Positions 11,851 through 24,589 of a stretch of 64,000 bases of DNA are shown here, in pieces; the stretch's first letter is position 1, and each line of letters opens with the position of its first letter. The DNA is from Sophora flavescens (lineage: Eukaryota; Streptophyta; Magnoliopsida; Fabales; Fabaceae), in the NCBI GenBank assembly GCA_030762895.1, contig CM061064.1, forward strand, positions 237,366,586 through 237,430,585, in the 5' to 3' direction. A model generated the notes under the pieces. It was not told where the DNA came from, did not search any database, and saw nothing but the letters and a program-made list of their open reading frames with translations. The position numbers were made by a program, and so were the translations under genes.

Positions 11851-13249
11851 TGATAGTGTGATTTTACATGATGTTTGTTGTACACTTTTGCATGCATATT
11901 TCATATAGATTAGGCATTATTTAGTTGATTTTGTTAGATTTTCAATTGGAACGGGTGAAGGTGGTTTTGTGTGTTGTTTTACAGGAATTACTGAGAAATT
12001 TGGTTAACTTAGAGCCTAAGGGAAGGGAGAACCAGAAAGAATGAAATTCTGGGAATGCTCGCCCCGCGAATCAGACCTCGCCCCGCGACCCTGAGAGCTG
12101 ACTGTTGCATAGAATTGCAACCTCTTCTGGTTCGCGTCGCGAAGACATACTCGCCTCGCGAGTATGGAACCCAGATGGAGCGCCCAGCGCCAGAAACCAG
12201 CGCCCAGCGCCAGGAGTGGGGCATCCAGCGCCAGAAGCCAGCGCCATGGAGGCAGAGCATCAGACAGAGAGCACTGTTTTGGGCGCCCAGCGCAGGCCAG
12301 GGGCGCCCAGCGCTGGCAGACTGGCAGACGAGCAGAACCAGTATAAATTCTCGTTTCTGCGGTGGAATCTAGAGAGTTTTTTTGAGGGAGTTAGAGAGTT
12401 CTTGGAGGAGAAGCACTTGGAGGTTGCGGCTGGGATAGGGTGCCAACCCTAGAAGGGAGCTGAGTTAGGGGGTTGCTGTGACGACAGTGGGAAGCTTCAA
12501 TGGAGTTCTCCCTTTCCTCCCTTCTCTACTTATTTTTCTGGTTTGGATTTCTCTGTAGTTATGAATAGTTAAATCCCGTTTGTTGGGATTAGATGTAATC
12601 AAACTTATTATCATGTATTTATCTTGACTGATTATTCTGTGTTCATGTCTTCATATTAGTGATTATTTTCTGTGCTTAATGCTTGTTGTGGCTAGCACCC
12701 CCATGACTCGATTAGTGTTTTGGTATGTAATGGAGACGTTCGTATCAGAACCGGAACTGAAATTAATCACCTAGTAATCCTTACATCTAGAGATAGAGTT
12801 TGGTTTGCTAGTAATCGCGTAATCCCTAATCCTAATGCAATTTCATTAATCTAGGCCATCTAAGAGATTAGGGTCTATTAGTGGAATTAGGCTCTTGTCA
12901 TCCGAGAGATCGGGGCTTGAGTAGTTTTGTGGATTGATTTTAATATCTGAAGCATGAATGGGAGGTATCTAGTCCTGGTATTGCATGAGTTAGAGGTTTG
13001 GTGAAGTCTAGTCCCAACATATCCTTTTTGCACTCCAAGTGTTTGTAAAAAGTCCCCAGAAAGAGCAAAAACATTTTATTGCTTTTATTGCTTTATTTTT
13101 CTGTTTTGATCTCTCTTGATTAATAGTTTAGTCTAGATAGTTGCTGAGTTTGTGAATTGGTACTTGACATCCAATCCCGTGGATACGATAACCGGTCTTA
13201 CCACCGTATTACTTGCACGACTGGGTATACTTGCCCGGATTCGTCAACA
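11851..13249 (+). repeat. LTR copy 3 (1399 bp)
   Basis: TGATAGTG to CGTCAACA. TATA box at 12342-12348 after a GC-rich U3 repeat (about 12060-12330). Its GC-rich segment matches LTR copies 0 and 5 closely, including GCGCTGGCAGACTGGCAGAC before the TATA box. No gene. Confidence 0.92.
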
Positions 13250-15934
13250 AGTTTTTGGCGCCGTATTCGGGATTGGTTTTGCCAATATCATTAGTAACAG
13301 AGGAGGCAACTAATTTAGACATTTTTATTCTTTTTATTTTTCTGTATATATTTGATCTTTTTCTTTTGAGTTGTGTTTGTGCAAGGTGGATGCAGTTCAT
13401 GGAAAATTTGTATTATCCACCTGATGAGGAAGCCTCAAGTCGCGCTTTGGAAGACAAATGGTGTTTGGGAGATTGCATGGATTTGATGGATCGTGTCACT
13501 CCAAAGACAAGTTGATTACATGACGGGAAGGCTTATATACAACTTCTCCGAGGAGGATTGGGAAACCTTCTGTTCATATTTACCACCTCCACCACCATGT
13601 ATGATTCCCATAGAGCCACACGGCGAAGTTGAGCCGAATCTGGTTGTGGGAATGGATCAAATTGAAGATGAAGTGGTGGATAAGTCACAAGAAGAGGGAG
13701 TACTTTCCACAAGTCCTTGGGAAGTTGAAGAATGGGAATGGAAGGAGCAACCACCGTTGAAAGCTGCTCTAGAACAATATTCCCAAGAGCTATCCGCCTC
13801 TGAGGCCAAGGCAAGAGCCAACTGTGACAGTATCGAAGATGTGAAGCAGAACTTCAAAACGCAAGTTGAGGAGATTTGCAAATAATTAGAACAAGAGTCA
13901 CATGCAGCACAAATTGAGGAAAATCTGGTTTGGGGGATAGTTCAAGATGAAGATGAAGTGGTAATGGATTCCACCATGCTTGCTGAGCAATCTGAAATTT
14001 CTGCATTGGACAAATATGTCGGCTTGCATGCATGTGTGGACATTGGTAAGTTAGTCCCTTCCACTTGTCTGACAAACTTCCTGGTGAAAATGCCATTTGA
14101 CCCACTAGGAAGTAAGTGTAGTATTATAGTTGAAGAGGTCAATGGTGCTTTTACACACTGGCTGGGTGGAATTGAAGATAAAGTCATACTACTGCTACAA
14201 TCTCCACTGCAAATACCATTTGATCCAGGAGGAGGATCCAGGTGGATGCTTTTTAATAAGTCAAGCTAGTGACATTAAAGAAGCGCTCATTGGGAGGCAA
14301 CCCAATTTTTCTTTTCCTTTTCCTTTTCCTTTTTCCTTTTCGTTTAGTTAGATTTGATTTTTGATTTTAAACTCTTGAATAATTTGAGAAGATCAAGAGT
14401 TTTCTTTTACTAATAAAATTGCCAAGTGATTCCAGGGTAAGAAGGAAGGAGGGAAGAGCAAGAAGACAAGAAAAAGCAACACAATTTTCATGCAGTTCAT
14501 TCTGACTAGGCATGTGAACCAACACCCGTCACCGCCTCGGTAAGCCGTTCCAATTTTTTTTTTTTTTTTATTTTATTTTTCTTCCTCTCTCCATCTTGAT
14601 TGTTTACATTGGGGACAATGTAAATTCTTAAGCTTGGGGTAGGGGTATTTTGCATTTGCATCTTTTTTCATGTTGCATTCATATAGTTTTGCATGATAGT
14701 TTGCACGATCACACAATTAGATTGCCCTTGCTTAGATTTTGTATCCAATTGTGAGAACTAAGTGCCCAATAATTTGTGATAGTGAATTGTTGAACCCAAT
14801 TTGTTATTCTTGTGATATGGCTGCAAATGAAAATGCTTGAGATAATCTTGGATAGTTGATAATTAGCATATGGTTCTATAGATTTGTGTTGCTCATTGAT
14901 TCTGAACTAAAATGTGAGATTTTGAGCCACAAAGGGGTACTCACAAAATTTTACCCCATTCTTTGTGTTAGAGTGTTATTCATCTTGGATTGTTTTCTCT
15001 AGAACTTGACTTGAAACCATTTCAAAGCTTAAAAATTTTTGAAATTTTTTTTGAAAATGATTGAGGCAATAGGTATTTTTCTGGCCTTCTGAGTTTTGAA
15101 TGATGAAATGCTACCCCTTAGTTGCCCAATTTTGAGCTTGAAAGAAAAAAATACTTTTCTTGGTACCCTGGAATGTTTTGATAAATATGCTTGATAAGGG
15201 ACCTTCTAAAGTATTACAAAAGGGTAAAAAGGTAGTCGAAAAAGTTTGGGAAAAGAATCAGAAAAAAATAATTCTCTTGAGTTGAAAAAAAAAATCTCCC
15301 CTTCTCCAAATAAAAGAAAAAAGAAAGAGAAAAAGAAAAATAAAGTAGAGAAGGGGATGACAAAAAGAAAAGTGAAAAATTAAAAGAAAAGGAAAGAAAA
15401 GAAAGGTGGAAAAATGAACTGAAACCCAAAAGGTATTTTAGAAGGTCATGCTTTACAAATGTTGATATGTTGTGTAGCCTTTTGAAAAATCCTTTTCTTG
15501 ATTTCCCCACCTAACGATTAATCCCATGGCCACGTTACAACCCAAGTAAAAGACCTTTTGATTCTTAGGTGTTTTCATTAATAAAGTAGATATTTGGTTG
15601 ATAGTCAAGCCTATGGTAGGATTCATTCCTTGAGGAAAATTGAGCGAAATGTTACATACCCCTAAACACTTGAGTGAGGTCGAAAGAGAGCCAAGCAAAT
15701 GAACAAGCTTGGGGTGAGCTTTGGTGAGAAAGAGTGCCCAAATCAGTGAGAACATGAGTCTAAGGAACCTAAGCCTCTAATTGGACTTGAATTGATTGTC
15801 TCTTGCTAAATTGTTTGAATTGCCTATTGCTTGGATTATTTGCTCGGGTTCTTAGTTCACTATCCATGTTCTGTTCATTCTCATGGCCTTGGTGATTGCT
15901 TGAGGACAAGCAATTGAATAAGCTTGGGGTGATT
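13250..15934 (+). mobile_element. Internal region, copy 4 of the array, damaged primer site
   Basis: 2685 bp. The primer-binding site (13256-13273) reads GGCGCCGTATTCGGGAT instead of GGCGCCGTTGCCGGGGAT, so it pairs poorly with tRNA-Asp. The rest follows the standard layout. Persistence of a unit with a defective primer site suggests this copy arose by recombination-based duplication, or mutated after the array formed. Confidence 0.85.
13390..14269 (+). pseudogene. Broken gag-like ORF, copy 4
   Basis: Frameshifted near 13500 (CCAAAGACAAG, as in copy 2) and stopped by the shared TAA at 13883-13885. After that the reading frame is open again to the normal end at 14269. A small deletion near 13621 changes HEAEVE to HGEVE. 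Confidence 0.85.
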
Positions 15935-17330
15935 TGATAGTGTGATTTTACATGATGTTTGTTGTACACTTTTGCATGCATATTTCATATAGATTAGGCA
16001 TTATTTAGTTGATTTTGTTAGATTTTCAATTGGAACGGGTGAAGGTGGTTTTGTGTGTTGTTTTACAGGAATTACTTGAGAAATTTGGTTAACTTAGAGC
16101 CTAAGGGAAGGGAGAACCAGAAAGAATGAAATTGCGGGAATGCTCGCCCGCTGAATCAGACCTCGCCCCGCGACCCTGAGAGCTGACTGTTGCATAGAAT
16201 TGCAACCTCTTCTGGTTCGCGTCGCGAAGACATACTCGCCTCGCGAGTATGGAACCCAGATGGAGCGCCCAGCGCCAGAAACCAGCGCCCAGCGCCAGGA
16301 GTGGGGCATCCAGCGCCGTGAAGCCAGCGCCATGGAGGCAGAGCATCGAGCAGAGCACTTGTTTTGGCGCCCAGCGCGAGCCGGGCGCCAGCGCGGGCAG
16401 AGGCATGCGAGCAGGAACAGTATAAATTCTCGTTTCTGCGGTGGAATCTAGAGAGTTTTTTGAGGGAGTTAGAGAGTTCTTGGAGGAGAAGCACTTGGAG
16501 GTTGCGGCTGGGATAGGGTGCCAACCCTAGAAGGGAGCCGAGTTAGGGGGTTCTTTGTGACGACGGTGGGAAGCTTCAATGGAGTTCTCCCTTTCCTCCC
16601 TTCTCTACTTATTTTTCTGGTTTGGATTTCTCTCGTAGTTATGAATAGTTAAATCCCGTTTGTTGGGATTAGATGTAATCAAACTTATTATCATGTATTT
16701 ATCTTGACTGATTATTCTGTGTTCATGTCTTCATATTAGTGATTATTTTCTGTGCTTAATGCTTGTTGTGGCTAGCACCCCCATGACTCGATTAGTGTTT
16801 TGGTATGTAATGGAGACGTTCGTATCAGAACCGGAACTGAAATTAATCACCTAGTAATCCTTACATCTAGAGATAGAGTTTGGTTTGCTAGTAATCGCGT
16901 AATCCCTAATCCTAATGCAATTTCATTAATCTAGGCCATCTAAGAGATTAGGGTCTATTAGTGGAATTAGGCTCTTGTCATCCGAGAGATCGGGGCTTGA
17001 GTAGTTTTGTGGATTGATTTTAATATCTGAAGCATGAATGGGAGGTATCTAGTCCTGGTATTGCATGAGTTAGAGGTTTGGTGAAGTCTAGTCCCAACAT
17101 ATCCTTTTTGCACTCCAAGTGTTTGTAAAAAGTCCCCAGAAAGAGCAAAAACATTTTATTGCTTTTATTGCTTTATTTTTCTTTTTTGATCTCTCTTGAT
17201 TAATAGTTTAGTCTAGATAGTTGCTGAGTTTGTGAATTGGTACTTGACATCCAATCCCCGTGGATACGATAACCGGTCTTACCACCGTATTACTTGCACG
17301 ACTGGGTATACTTGCCCAGATTCGTCAACA
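15935..17330 (+). repeat. LTR copy 4 (1396 bp)
   Basis: TGATAGTG to CGTCAACA. TATA box at 16421-16427. The GC-rich segment (about 16140-16410) has several small indels relative to the neighbours. No gene. Confidence 0.92.
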
Positions 17331-20020
17331 AGTTTTTGGCGCCGTTGCCGGGGATTGGTTTTGCCAATATCATTAGTAACAGAGGAGGCAACTAATTTAG
17401 ACATTTTTATTCTTTTTTATTTTTCTGTATATATTTGATCTTTTTCTTTTGAGTTGTGTTTGTGCAAGGTGGATGCAGTTCATGGAAAATTTGTATTATC
17501 CACCTGATGAGGAAGCCTCAAGTCGCGCTTTGGAAGACAAATGGTGTTTGGGAGATTGCATGGATTTGATGGATCGTGTCACTCCAGCACAAGTTGATTA
17601 CATGACGGGAAGGCTTATATACAACTTCTCCGAGGAGGATTGGGAAACCTTCTGTTCATATTTACCACCTCCACCACCATGTATGATTCCCATAGAGCCA
17701 CACGAAGCAGAAGTTGAGCCGAATCTGGTTGTGGGAATGGATCAAATTGAAGATGAAGTGGTGGATAAGTCACAAGAAGAGGGAGTACTTTCCACAAGTC
17801 CTTGGGAAGTTGAAGAATGGGAATGGAAGGAGCAACCACCGTTGAAAGCTGCTCTAGAACAATATTCCCAAGAGCTATCCGCCTCTGAGGCCAAGGCAAG
17901 AGCCAACTGTGACAGTATCGAAGATGTGAAGCAGAACTTCAAAACGCAAGTTGAGGAGATTTGCAAATAATTAGAACAAGAGTCACATGCAGCACAAATT
18001 GAGGAAAATCTGGTTTGGGGGATAGTTCAAGATGAAGATGAAGTGGTAATGGATTCCACCATGCTTGCTGAGCAATCTGAAATTTCTGCATTGGACAAAT
18101 ATGTCGGCTTGCATGCATGTGTGGACATTGGTAAGTTAGTCCCTTCCACTTGTCTGACAAACTTCCTGGTGAAAATGCCATTTGACCCACTAGGAAGTAA
18201 GTGTAGTATTATAGTTGAAGAGGTCAATGGTGCTTTTACACACTGGCTGGGTGGAATTGAAGATAAAGTCATACTACTGCTACAATCTCCACTGCAAATA
18301 CCATTTGATCCAGGAGGAGGATCCAGGTGGATGCTTTTTAATAAGTCAAGCTAGTGACATTAAAGAAGCGCTCATTGGGAGGCAACCCAATTTTTCTTTT
18401 CCTTTTCCTTTTTCCTTTTCGTTTAGTTAGATTTGATTTTTGATTTTAAACTCTTGAATAATTTGAGAAGATCAAGAGTTTTCTTTTACTAATAAAATTG
18501 CCAAGTGATTCCAGGGTAAGAAGGAAGGAGGGAAGAGCAAGAAGACAAGAAAAAGCAACACAATTTTCATGCAGTTCATTCTGACTAGGCATGTGAACCA
18601 ACACCCGTCACCGCCTCGGTAAGCCGTTCCAATTTTTTTTTTTTTTTTATTTTATTTTATTTTTTTCTTCTCTCGCCATCTTGATTGTTTACATTGGGGA
18701 CAATGTAAATTCTTAAGCTTGGGGTAGGGGTATTTTGCATTTGCATCTTTTTTCATGTTGCATTCATATAGTTTTGCATGATAGTTTGCACGATCACACA
18801 ATTAGATTGCCCTTGCTTGGATTTTGTATCCAATTGTGAGAACTAAGTGCCCAATAATTTGTGATAGTGAATTGTTGAACCCAATTTGTTATTCTTGTGA
18901 TATGGCTGCAAATGAAAATGCTTGAGATAATCTTGGATAGTTGATAATTAGCATATGGTTCTATAGATTTGTGTTGCTCATTGATTCTGAACTAAAATGT
19001 GAGATTTTGAGCCACAAAGGGGTACTCACAAAATTTTACCCCATTCTTTGTGTTAGAGTGTTATTCATCTTGGATTGTTTTCTCTAGAACTTGACTTGAA
19101 ACCATTTCAAAGCTTAAAAATTTTTGAAATTTTTTTTGAAAATGATTGAGGCAATAGGTATTTTTCTGGCCTTCTGAGTTTTGAATGATGAAATGCTACC
19201 CCTTAGTTGCCCAATTTTGAGCTTGAAAGAAAAAAATACTTTTCTTGGTACCCTGGAATGTTTTGATAAATATGCTTGATAAGGGACCTTCTAAAGTATT
19301 ACAAAAGGGTAAAAAGGTAGTCGAAAAAGTTTGGGAAAAGAATCAGAAAAAAATAATTCTCTTGAGTTGAAAAAAAAAATCTCCCCTTCTCCAAATAAAA
19401 GAAAAAAGAAAGAGAAAAAGAAAAATAAAGTAGAGAAGGGGATGACAAAAAGAAAAGTGAAAAATTAAAAGAAAAGGAAAGAAAAGAAAGGTGGAAAAAT
19501 GAACTGAAACCCAAAAGGTATTTTAGAAGGTCATGCTTTACAAATGTTGATATGTTGTGTAGCCTTTTGAAAAATCCTTTTCTTGATTTCCCCACCTAAC
19601 GATTAATCCCATGGCCACGTTACAACCCAAGTAAAAGACCTTTTGATTCTTAGGTGTTTTCATTAATAAAGTAGATATTTGGTTGATAGTCAAGCCTATG
19701 GTAGGATTCATTCCTTGAGGAAAATTGAGCGAAATGTTACATACCCCTAAACACTTGAGTGAGGTCGAAAGAGAGCCAAGCAAATGAACAAGCTTGGGGT
19801 GAGCTTCAGGTGAGAAAGAGTGCCCAAATCAGTGAGAACATGAGTCTAAGGAACCTAAGCCTCTAATTGGACTTGAATTGATTGTCTCTTGCTAAATTGT
19901 TTGAATTGCCTATTGCTTGGATTATTTGCTCGGGTTCTTAGTTCACTATCCATGTTCTGTTCATTCTACTGGCCTTGGTGATTGCTTGAGGACAAGCAAT
20001 TGAATAAGCTTGGGGTGATT
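17331..20020 (+). mobile_element. Internal region, copy 5 of the array
   Basis: 2690 bp. Intact primer site 17337-17355, ORF with the shared stop, T-tract, hairpin, purine-rich tract and terminal polypurine tract directly before 20021. Confidence 0.85.
17473..18354 (+). pseudogene. Broken gag-like ORF, copy 5
   Basis: Identical in layout to copy 1 and frame-intact except for the TAA at 17968-17970, shared with copies 3 and 4. It carries CCAGCACAAG near 17585 as in copy 1, whereas copies 2-4 have variants there, so the copies form a mosaic rather than a simple series. The part after the stop stays open to 18354. Confidence 0.85.
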
Positions 20021-21409
20021 TGATAGTGTGATTTTACATGATGTTTGTTGTACACTTTTGCATGCATATTTCATATAGATTAGGCATTATTTAGTTGATT
20101 TTGTTAGATTTTCAATTGGAACGGGTGAAGGTGGTTTTGTGTGTTGTTTTACAGGAATTACTGAGAAATTTGGTTAACTTAGAGCCTAAGGGAAGGGAGA
20201 ACCAGAAAGAATGAAATTCTGGGAATGCTCGCCCCGCGAATCACACCTCGCCCCGCGACCCTGAGAGCTGACTGTTGCAGAGAATTGCAACCTCTTCTGG
20301 TTCGCGTCGCGAAGACATACTCGCCTCGCGAGTATGGAACCCAGATGGAGCGCCCAGCGCCAGAAACCAGCGCCCAGCGCCAGGAGTGGGGCATCCAGCG
20401 CCAGAAGCCAGCGCCATGGAGGCAGAGCATCAGACAGAGAGCACTGTTTTGGGCGCCCAGCGCAGGCCAGGGGCGCCCAGCGCTGGCAGACTGGCAGACG
20501 AGCAGAACCAGTATAAATTCTCGTTTCTGCGGTGGAATCTAGAGAGTTTTTTTGAGGGAGTTAGAGAGTTCTTAGAGGAGAAGCACTTGGAGGTTGCGGC
20601 TGGGATAGGGTGCCAACCCTAGAAGGGAGCTGAGTTAGGGGGTTGCTGTGACGACAGTGGGAAGCTTCAATGGAGTTCTCCCTTTCCTCCCTTCTCTACT
20701 TATTTTTCTGGTTTGGATTTCTCTGTAGTTATGAATAGTTAAATCCCGTTTGTTGGGATTAGATGTAATCAAACTTATTATCATGTATTTATCTTGACTG
20801 ATTATTCTGTGTTCATGTCTTCATATTAGTGATTATTTTCTGTGCTTAATGCTTGTTGTGGCTAGCACCCCCATGACTCGATTAGTGTTTTGGTATGTAA
20901 TGGAGACGTTCGTATCAGAACCGGAACTGAAATTAATCACCTAGTAATCCTTACATCTAGAGATAGAGTTTGGTTTGCTAGTAATCGCGTAATCCCTAAT
21001 CCTAATGCAATTTCATTAATCTAGGCCATCTAAGAGATTAGGGTCTATTAGTGGAATTAGGCTCTTGTCATCCGAGAGATCGGGGCTTGAGTAGTTTAGT
21101 GGATTGATTTTAATATCTGAAGCATGAATGGGAGGTATCTAGTCCTGGTATTGCATGAGTTAGAGGTTTGGTGAAGTCTAGTCCCAACATATCCTTTCTG
21201 GACTCCAGGTGTTTGTAAAAAGTCCCCAAAAAGACCAAAAACATTTTATTGCTTTTATTGCTTTATTTTTCTGTTTTGATCTCTCTTGAGTCTAGATAGT
21301 TGCTGAGTTTGTGAATTGGTACTTGACATCCAATCCCCGTGGATACGATAACCGGTCTTACCACCGTATTACTTGCGCGACTGGGTATACTTACCCAGAT
21401 TCGTCAACA
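20021..21409 (+). repeat. LTR copy 5 (1389 bp), right edge of the array
   Basis: TGATAGTG to CGTCAACA at 21409. TATA box at 20512-20518. Near its 3' end it lacks the short TTAATAGTT segment that the other LTRs have (about 21287). It is followed directly by gypsy pol sequence. The next five bases, GTCGC, should be one half of the target duplication if the array arose from a single insertion here. Confidence 0.9.
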
Positions 21410-24254
21410 GTCGCCAGCTTGCCTGTTGTGCGGGACTTTCCTGAAGTGTTCCCGGGGGATGTTTATGACTTACCCCCAGAGAGAGATATTGAGTTCACCA
21501 TAGACTTAGTGCCTGGCACCGGTCCAATCTCCATAGCAGCCTATAGAATGTCTCCTCTAGAGCTAGCTAAGTTGAAAGAACAGTTGGAGGACCTGATGAA
21601 GAAGCAGTTCATTAGGCCGAGTGTGTCTCCGTGGGGAGCACCTGTGTTGTTGGTGAAGAAGAAGGATGGTAGTGTGAGGTTGTGTGTCGACTATCGGCAG
21701 CTTAACAAGGTGACCATAAAGAATCGGTATCCCCTCCCTAGGATTGATGATCTCATGGACCAGTTGATAGGTGCTTGCGTCTTTTCTAAGATAGATTTGA
21801 GGTCAGGGTACCATCAGATTCGGGTTAAGTCTGAGGACATCCCGAAGACAGTGTTCAGGATGCGATACAGTCACTATGAGTACTTGGTTATGCCCTTTGC
21901 TGTGACCAATGCTCCTGCGGTGTTCATGGACTACGTGAACAAGACCTTTCACGCTTACTTGGATAAGTTTGTGGTGTTCATAGATGACATCTTAGTGTAC
22001 TCTAAGAGCAAAGAGGAACATGAGGAACACCTGAGGGTTGTCTTGCAGACCCTTAAGGAAAAGCAGTTGTACACTAAGTTGTCCAAGTGTGAGTTCTGGT
22101 TAGAGGAAGTGAGCTTCTTAGGATATGTCATATCTATGGGTGGCATAGCAGTGGACCCAGCTAAAGTAGAGACGGTGCTCCAATGGGAAGCACCAAAGTC
22201 TGTAACCGAGATTAGGAGTTTCTTAGGGTTATCCAGGTATTATATAAGGTTTATAGAAGGTTTCTCTAAGATAGCTTTACCCTTAACCCGTCTCACCAAG
22301 AAGGGATAGTTGTTTGTGAGGGACTCTAAGTGTGAAAAGAGTTTCCAAACCCTTAAGAATAGGTTGACATCAGCACCAGTGTTAGTTTTGCCAGATCCTA
22401 GTGAACCCTTCGTAGTTTACTGTGATGCTTCTAAGCAAGGGCTAGGTGGGTTGATGCAGAATGGTAAGGTAGTTGCTTATGATTCTAGGCAGTTGAAAAC
22501 CCATGAGAAGTACCACCCTACCCATGACCCAGAGCTAAGAGCTGTGGTATTTGCCTTAAAGATCTTGAGGCATTAGTTGTATGGAGCGAGGTTTGAGGTC
22601 TTTAGCGATCATAAGAGTTTGAAGTGTCTTTTTTATCAGAAGGAGTTGAATATAAGTTAACGTAGGTGGATGGAGTTCTTAAAGGATTATGACTTCGACC
22701 TGACCTATCACCCAGGAAAGGCCAATGTGGTGGACGATGCCTTGAGTAGGAAAACCTTGCATATCTCCGCTTTGATGGTTAGGGAGATGGATCTGATTGA
22801 GGAGTTTAGAGACCTTAGTCTAGCTTGTGAGTTTACCCCTAAGAGTATTAGGCTTGGTACCTTGAAGGTTACCAACAGCTTGATGGATCAGATTAGAGAG
22901 GGTCGGAAGTTAGATAAGTTTCTCTTAGACCAGCGAGAGTTTCTTGCTCAGGGTAGAGACCTTAGTTTTAAGGGTGGCAGTGATGGTGTCTTGAGGTTTA
23001 AAGATAGAGTGTGTATACCGGATGTTCCTGAGCTTAGGAAGTTGATCCTTGAGGAAGGATATAGGAGTGGGTTGAGTGTGCACCCAGGTGCCACCAAAAT
23101 GTATTAGGACCTTAAGAGGATGTTTTGGTGGCCTAGGATCAAAAAGGATGTGGCTGAGTTCGTGTATGCGTGCCTAGTTTGTCAGAAGGACATGATAGAA
23201 CACCAAAAGTCTTCAGGTAAGTTATAGCCTTTGAGTGTCCCAAAATGGAAACGGGATAATATCTCCATGGATTTTGTGTCTGGACTCCATAGGACTCCAT
23301 CTGGTTTTGAGGCTATATGAGTTGTTATGGATAGATTGACTAAGTCTTCCCACTTCATCCCTATGAACATGGAGTATCCTTTAAAGAAGTTGGCTAAGCT
23401 GTACATCAAGGAAATAGTTAGGCTTCATGGTGTACCATCTAGCATAGTATCAGATAGAGACCCGAGGTTTACCTCTTGGTTTTGGGAGAGTTTGCAGTAT
23501 GCTTTAGGGACAAAGCTTAGGCTTAGTTTAGCTTACCACTCACAGATTGATGGGCAGTCTGAGAGGACCATCCAGTCCTTAGAGGACTTGTTGAGGGCTT
23601 GTGTTTTAGAGCAATAGCTTCCATTCCAGCATTGGGATGGCACCTTATGAGGCTCTTTATGGGAGGAGATGTAGGACACCCTTGTGTTGGAGTGAACCTA
23701 GTGATAATGGGGTGCTAGGAGCAGAGATAGTCCAGGAAACAACAGAAAAGATCAGGATGGTTCAGGAAAAGATGAGAGTTGCACAGAGTAGGCAAAATAG
23801 CTACCATGACAAAAGGAGGAAGGCGCTTGAATTCCATGAAGGCGATCATGTATTCTTGAGAGTTACCCCGACGACTGGGGTTGGTAGAGTGATTAGGGCG
23901 AGGAAACTTACTCCGAGGTTCATTGGTCCTTACCAGATCCTTAAACAGTCGGCGAAGTCACCTATCAGATAGCCTTACCACCGTTCTTGTTCAACCTCCA
24001 TATTGTTTTTCATGTGTCTCAACTCAAAGTATATCCATGACCCTAGTCACGTTATAGTACCCGAAGCAATACAGTTGAAAGAGAACTTGACGTTTGAGGT
24101 GTTACCCCTTCGAGTCGAGGATAGGCAGGTGAAGCAGCTAAGAGGCAAGGAGATCCCTTTGGTCAAAGTAGTTTGAAGTAGGGCTACTGAGGAAAGTGTT
24201 ATCTGGGAGATGGAGAGCAAGATGATGGAAGCATACCCGCACCTTTTCGCTTGA
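21410..24254 (+). pseudogene. pol: Decayed Tekay/Del-type Ty3-gypsy pol (RT, RNase H, integrase, chromodomain-like tail)
   Basis: The frame enters directly after the array LTR with VVRDFPEVFPGD, just upstream of the RT core. RT motifs include LCVDYRQLN, FSKIDLRSGYHQI and the catalytic FIDDILVYSK (FIDD at 21977-21988). RNase H keeps YCDAS, PELRAVV and SDHKSL. Integrase shows the HHCC zinc finger (HPGATK to CLVCQ) and core motifs VVMDRL, VSDRDPRF and QSERTIQS. MAPYEALYGRRC follows, then a chromodomain-like remnant (RGKEIPLVKVV, near 24150). At least seven in-frame stops (22307, 22574, 22658, 23105, 23226, 23318, 23615) and a frameshift or deletion near 23620 make it dead. Protease and the 5' end are missing; they should lie beyond the left end of the array if the array inserted here. 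Confidence 0.93.
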
Positions 24255-24580
24255 GGTACGTAGAAAGTTCGAGGACGAAATTTTTATAAGGGGGTGGAAT
24301 TTTAACACCCTGCTTTTCGTTTAGTGCTTTCATAAAGCTTGTTTGGTTGTTTAAGTTAGTTTTGTTAAGTTAAAATAGTTGGCTAAGGGCTTAGTGGGAT
24401 TTTTGGCTTAAAAGTGCCTTTCTGGTACATGAGCACGCCGGTGCTCATTAGCCAGTACGCCCGTGCTTAATGTCAGGAACATGTTGCAAGCCCATGCTCA
24501 ATGTTCGGACCGCGTCTCGCTGACGCTAAGCCCAGTACGACCGTGCTCAAGGGGGTGCACGGTCGTGCTCGAGTGCAGCC

Positions 24581-24589
24581 TATTTATAG
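24581..24589 (+). promoter_or_regulatory. TATA-like box of the Tekay LTR
   Basis: TATTTATAG, about 290 bp into the LTR, right after the first group of AGCACG/CGTGCT palindromes. The position fits the end of U3; the transcription start was not mapped. Confidence 0.5.

Larger units (their letters stand above)
1..21409 (+). mobile_element. Tandem array of a non-autonomous Athila-like LTR retrotransposon
   Basis: Six LTRs alternate head to tail with five internal regions, all on the plus strand. LTR starts lie at 3655, 7766, 11851, 15935 and 20021, giving periods of 4111, 4085, 4084 and 4086 bp; the first LTR is cut by the window edge. Each LTR begins TGATAGTGTG and ends CAACA, and is followed by a primer-binding site complementary to the 3' end of plant tRNA-Asp, as in the Athila lineage. 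No protease, RT, RNase H or integrase is visible, so the family is non-autonomous. Sharing of single LTRs between neighbouring internal regions points to LTR-LTR unequal recombination rather than independent insertions. Similarity between copies is very high by eye. Confidence 0.92.
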
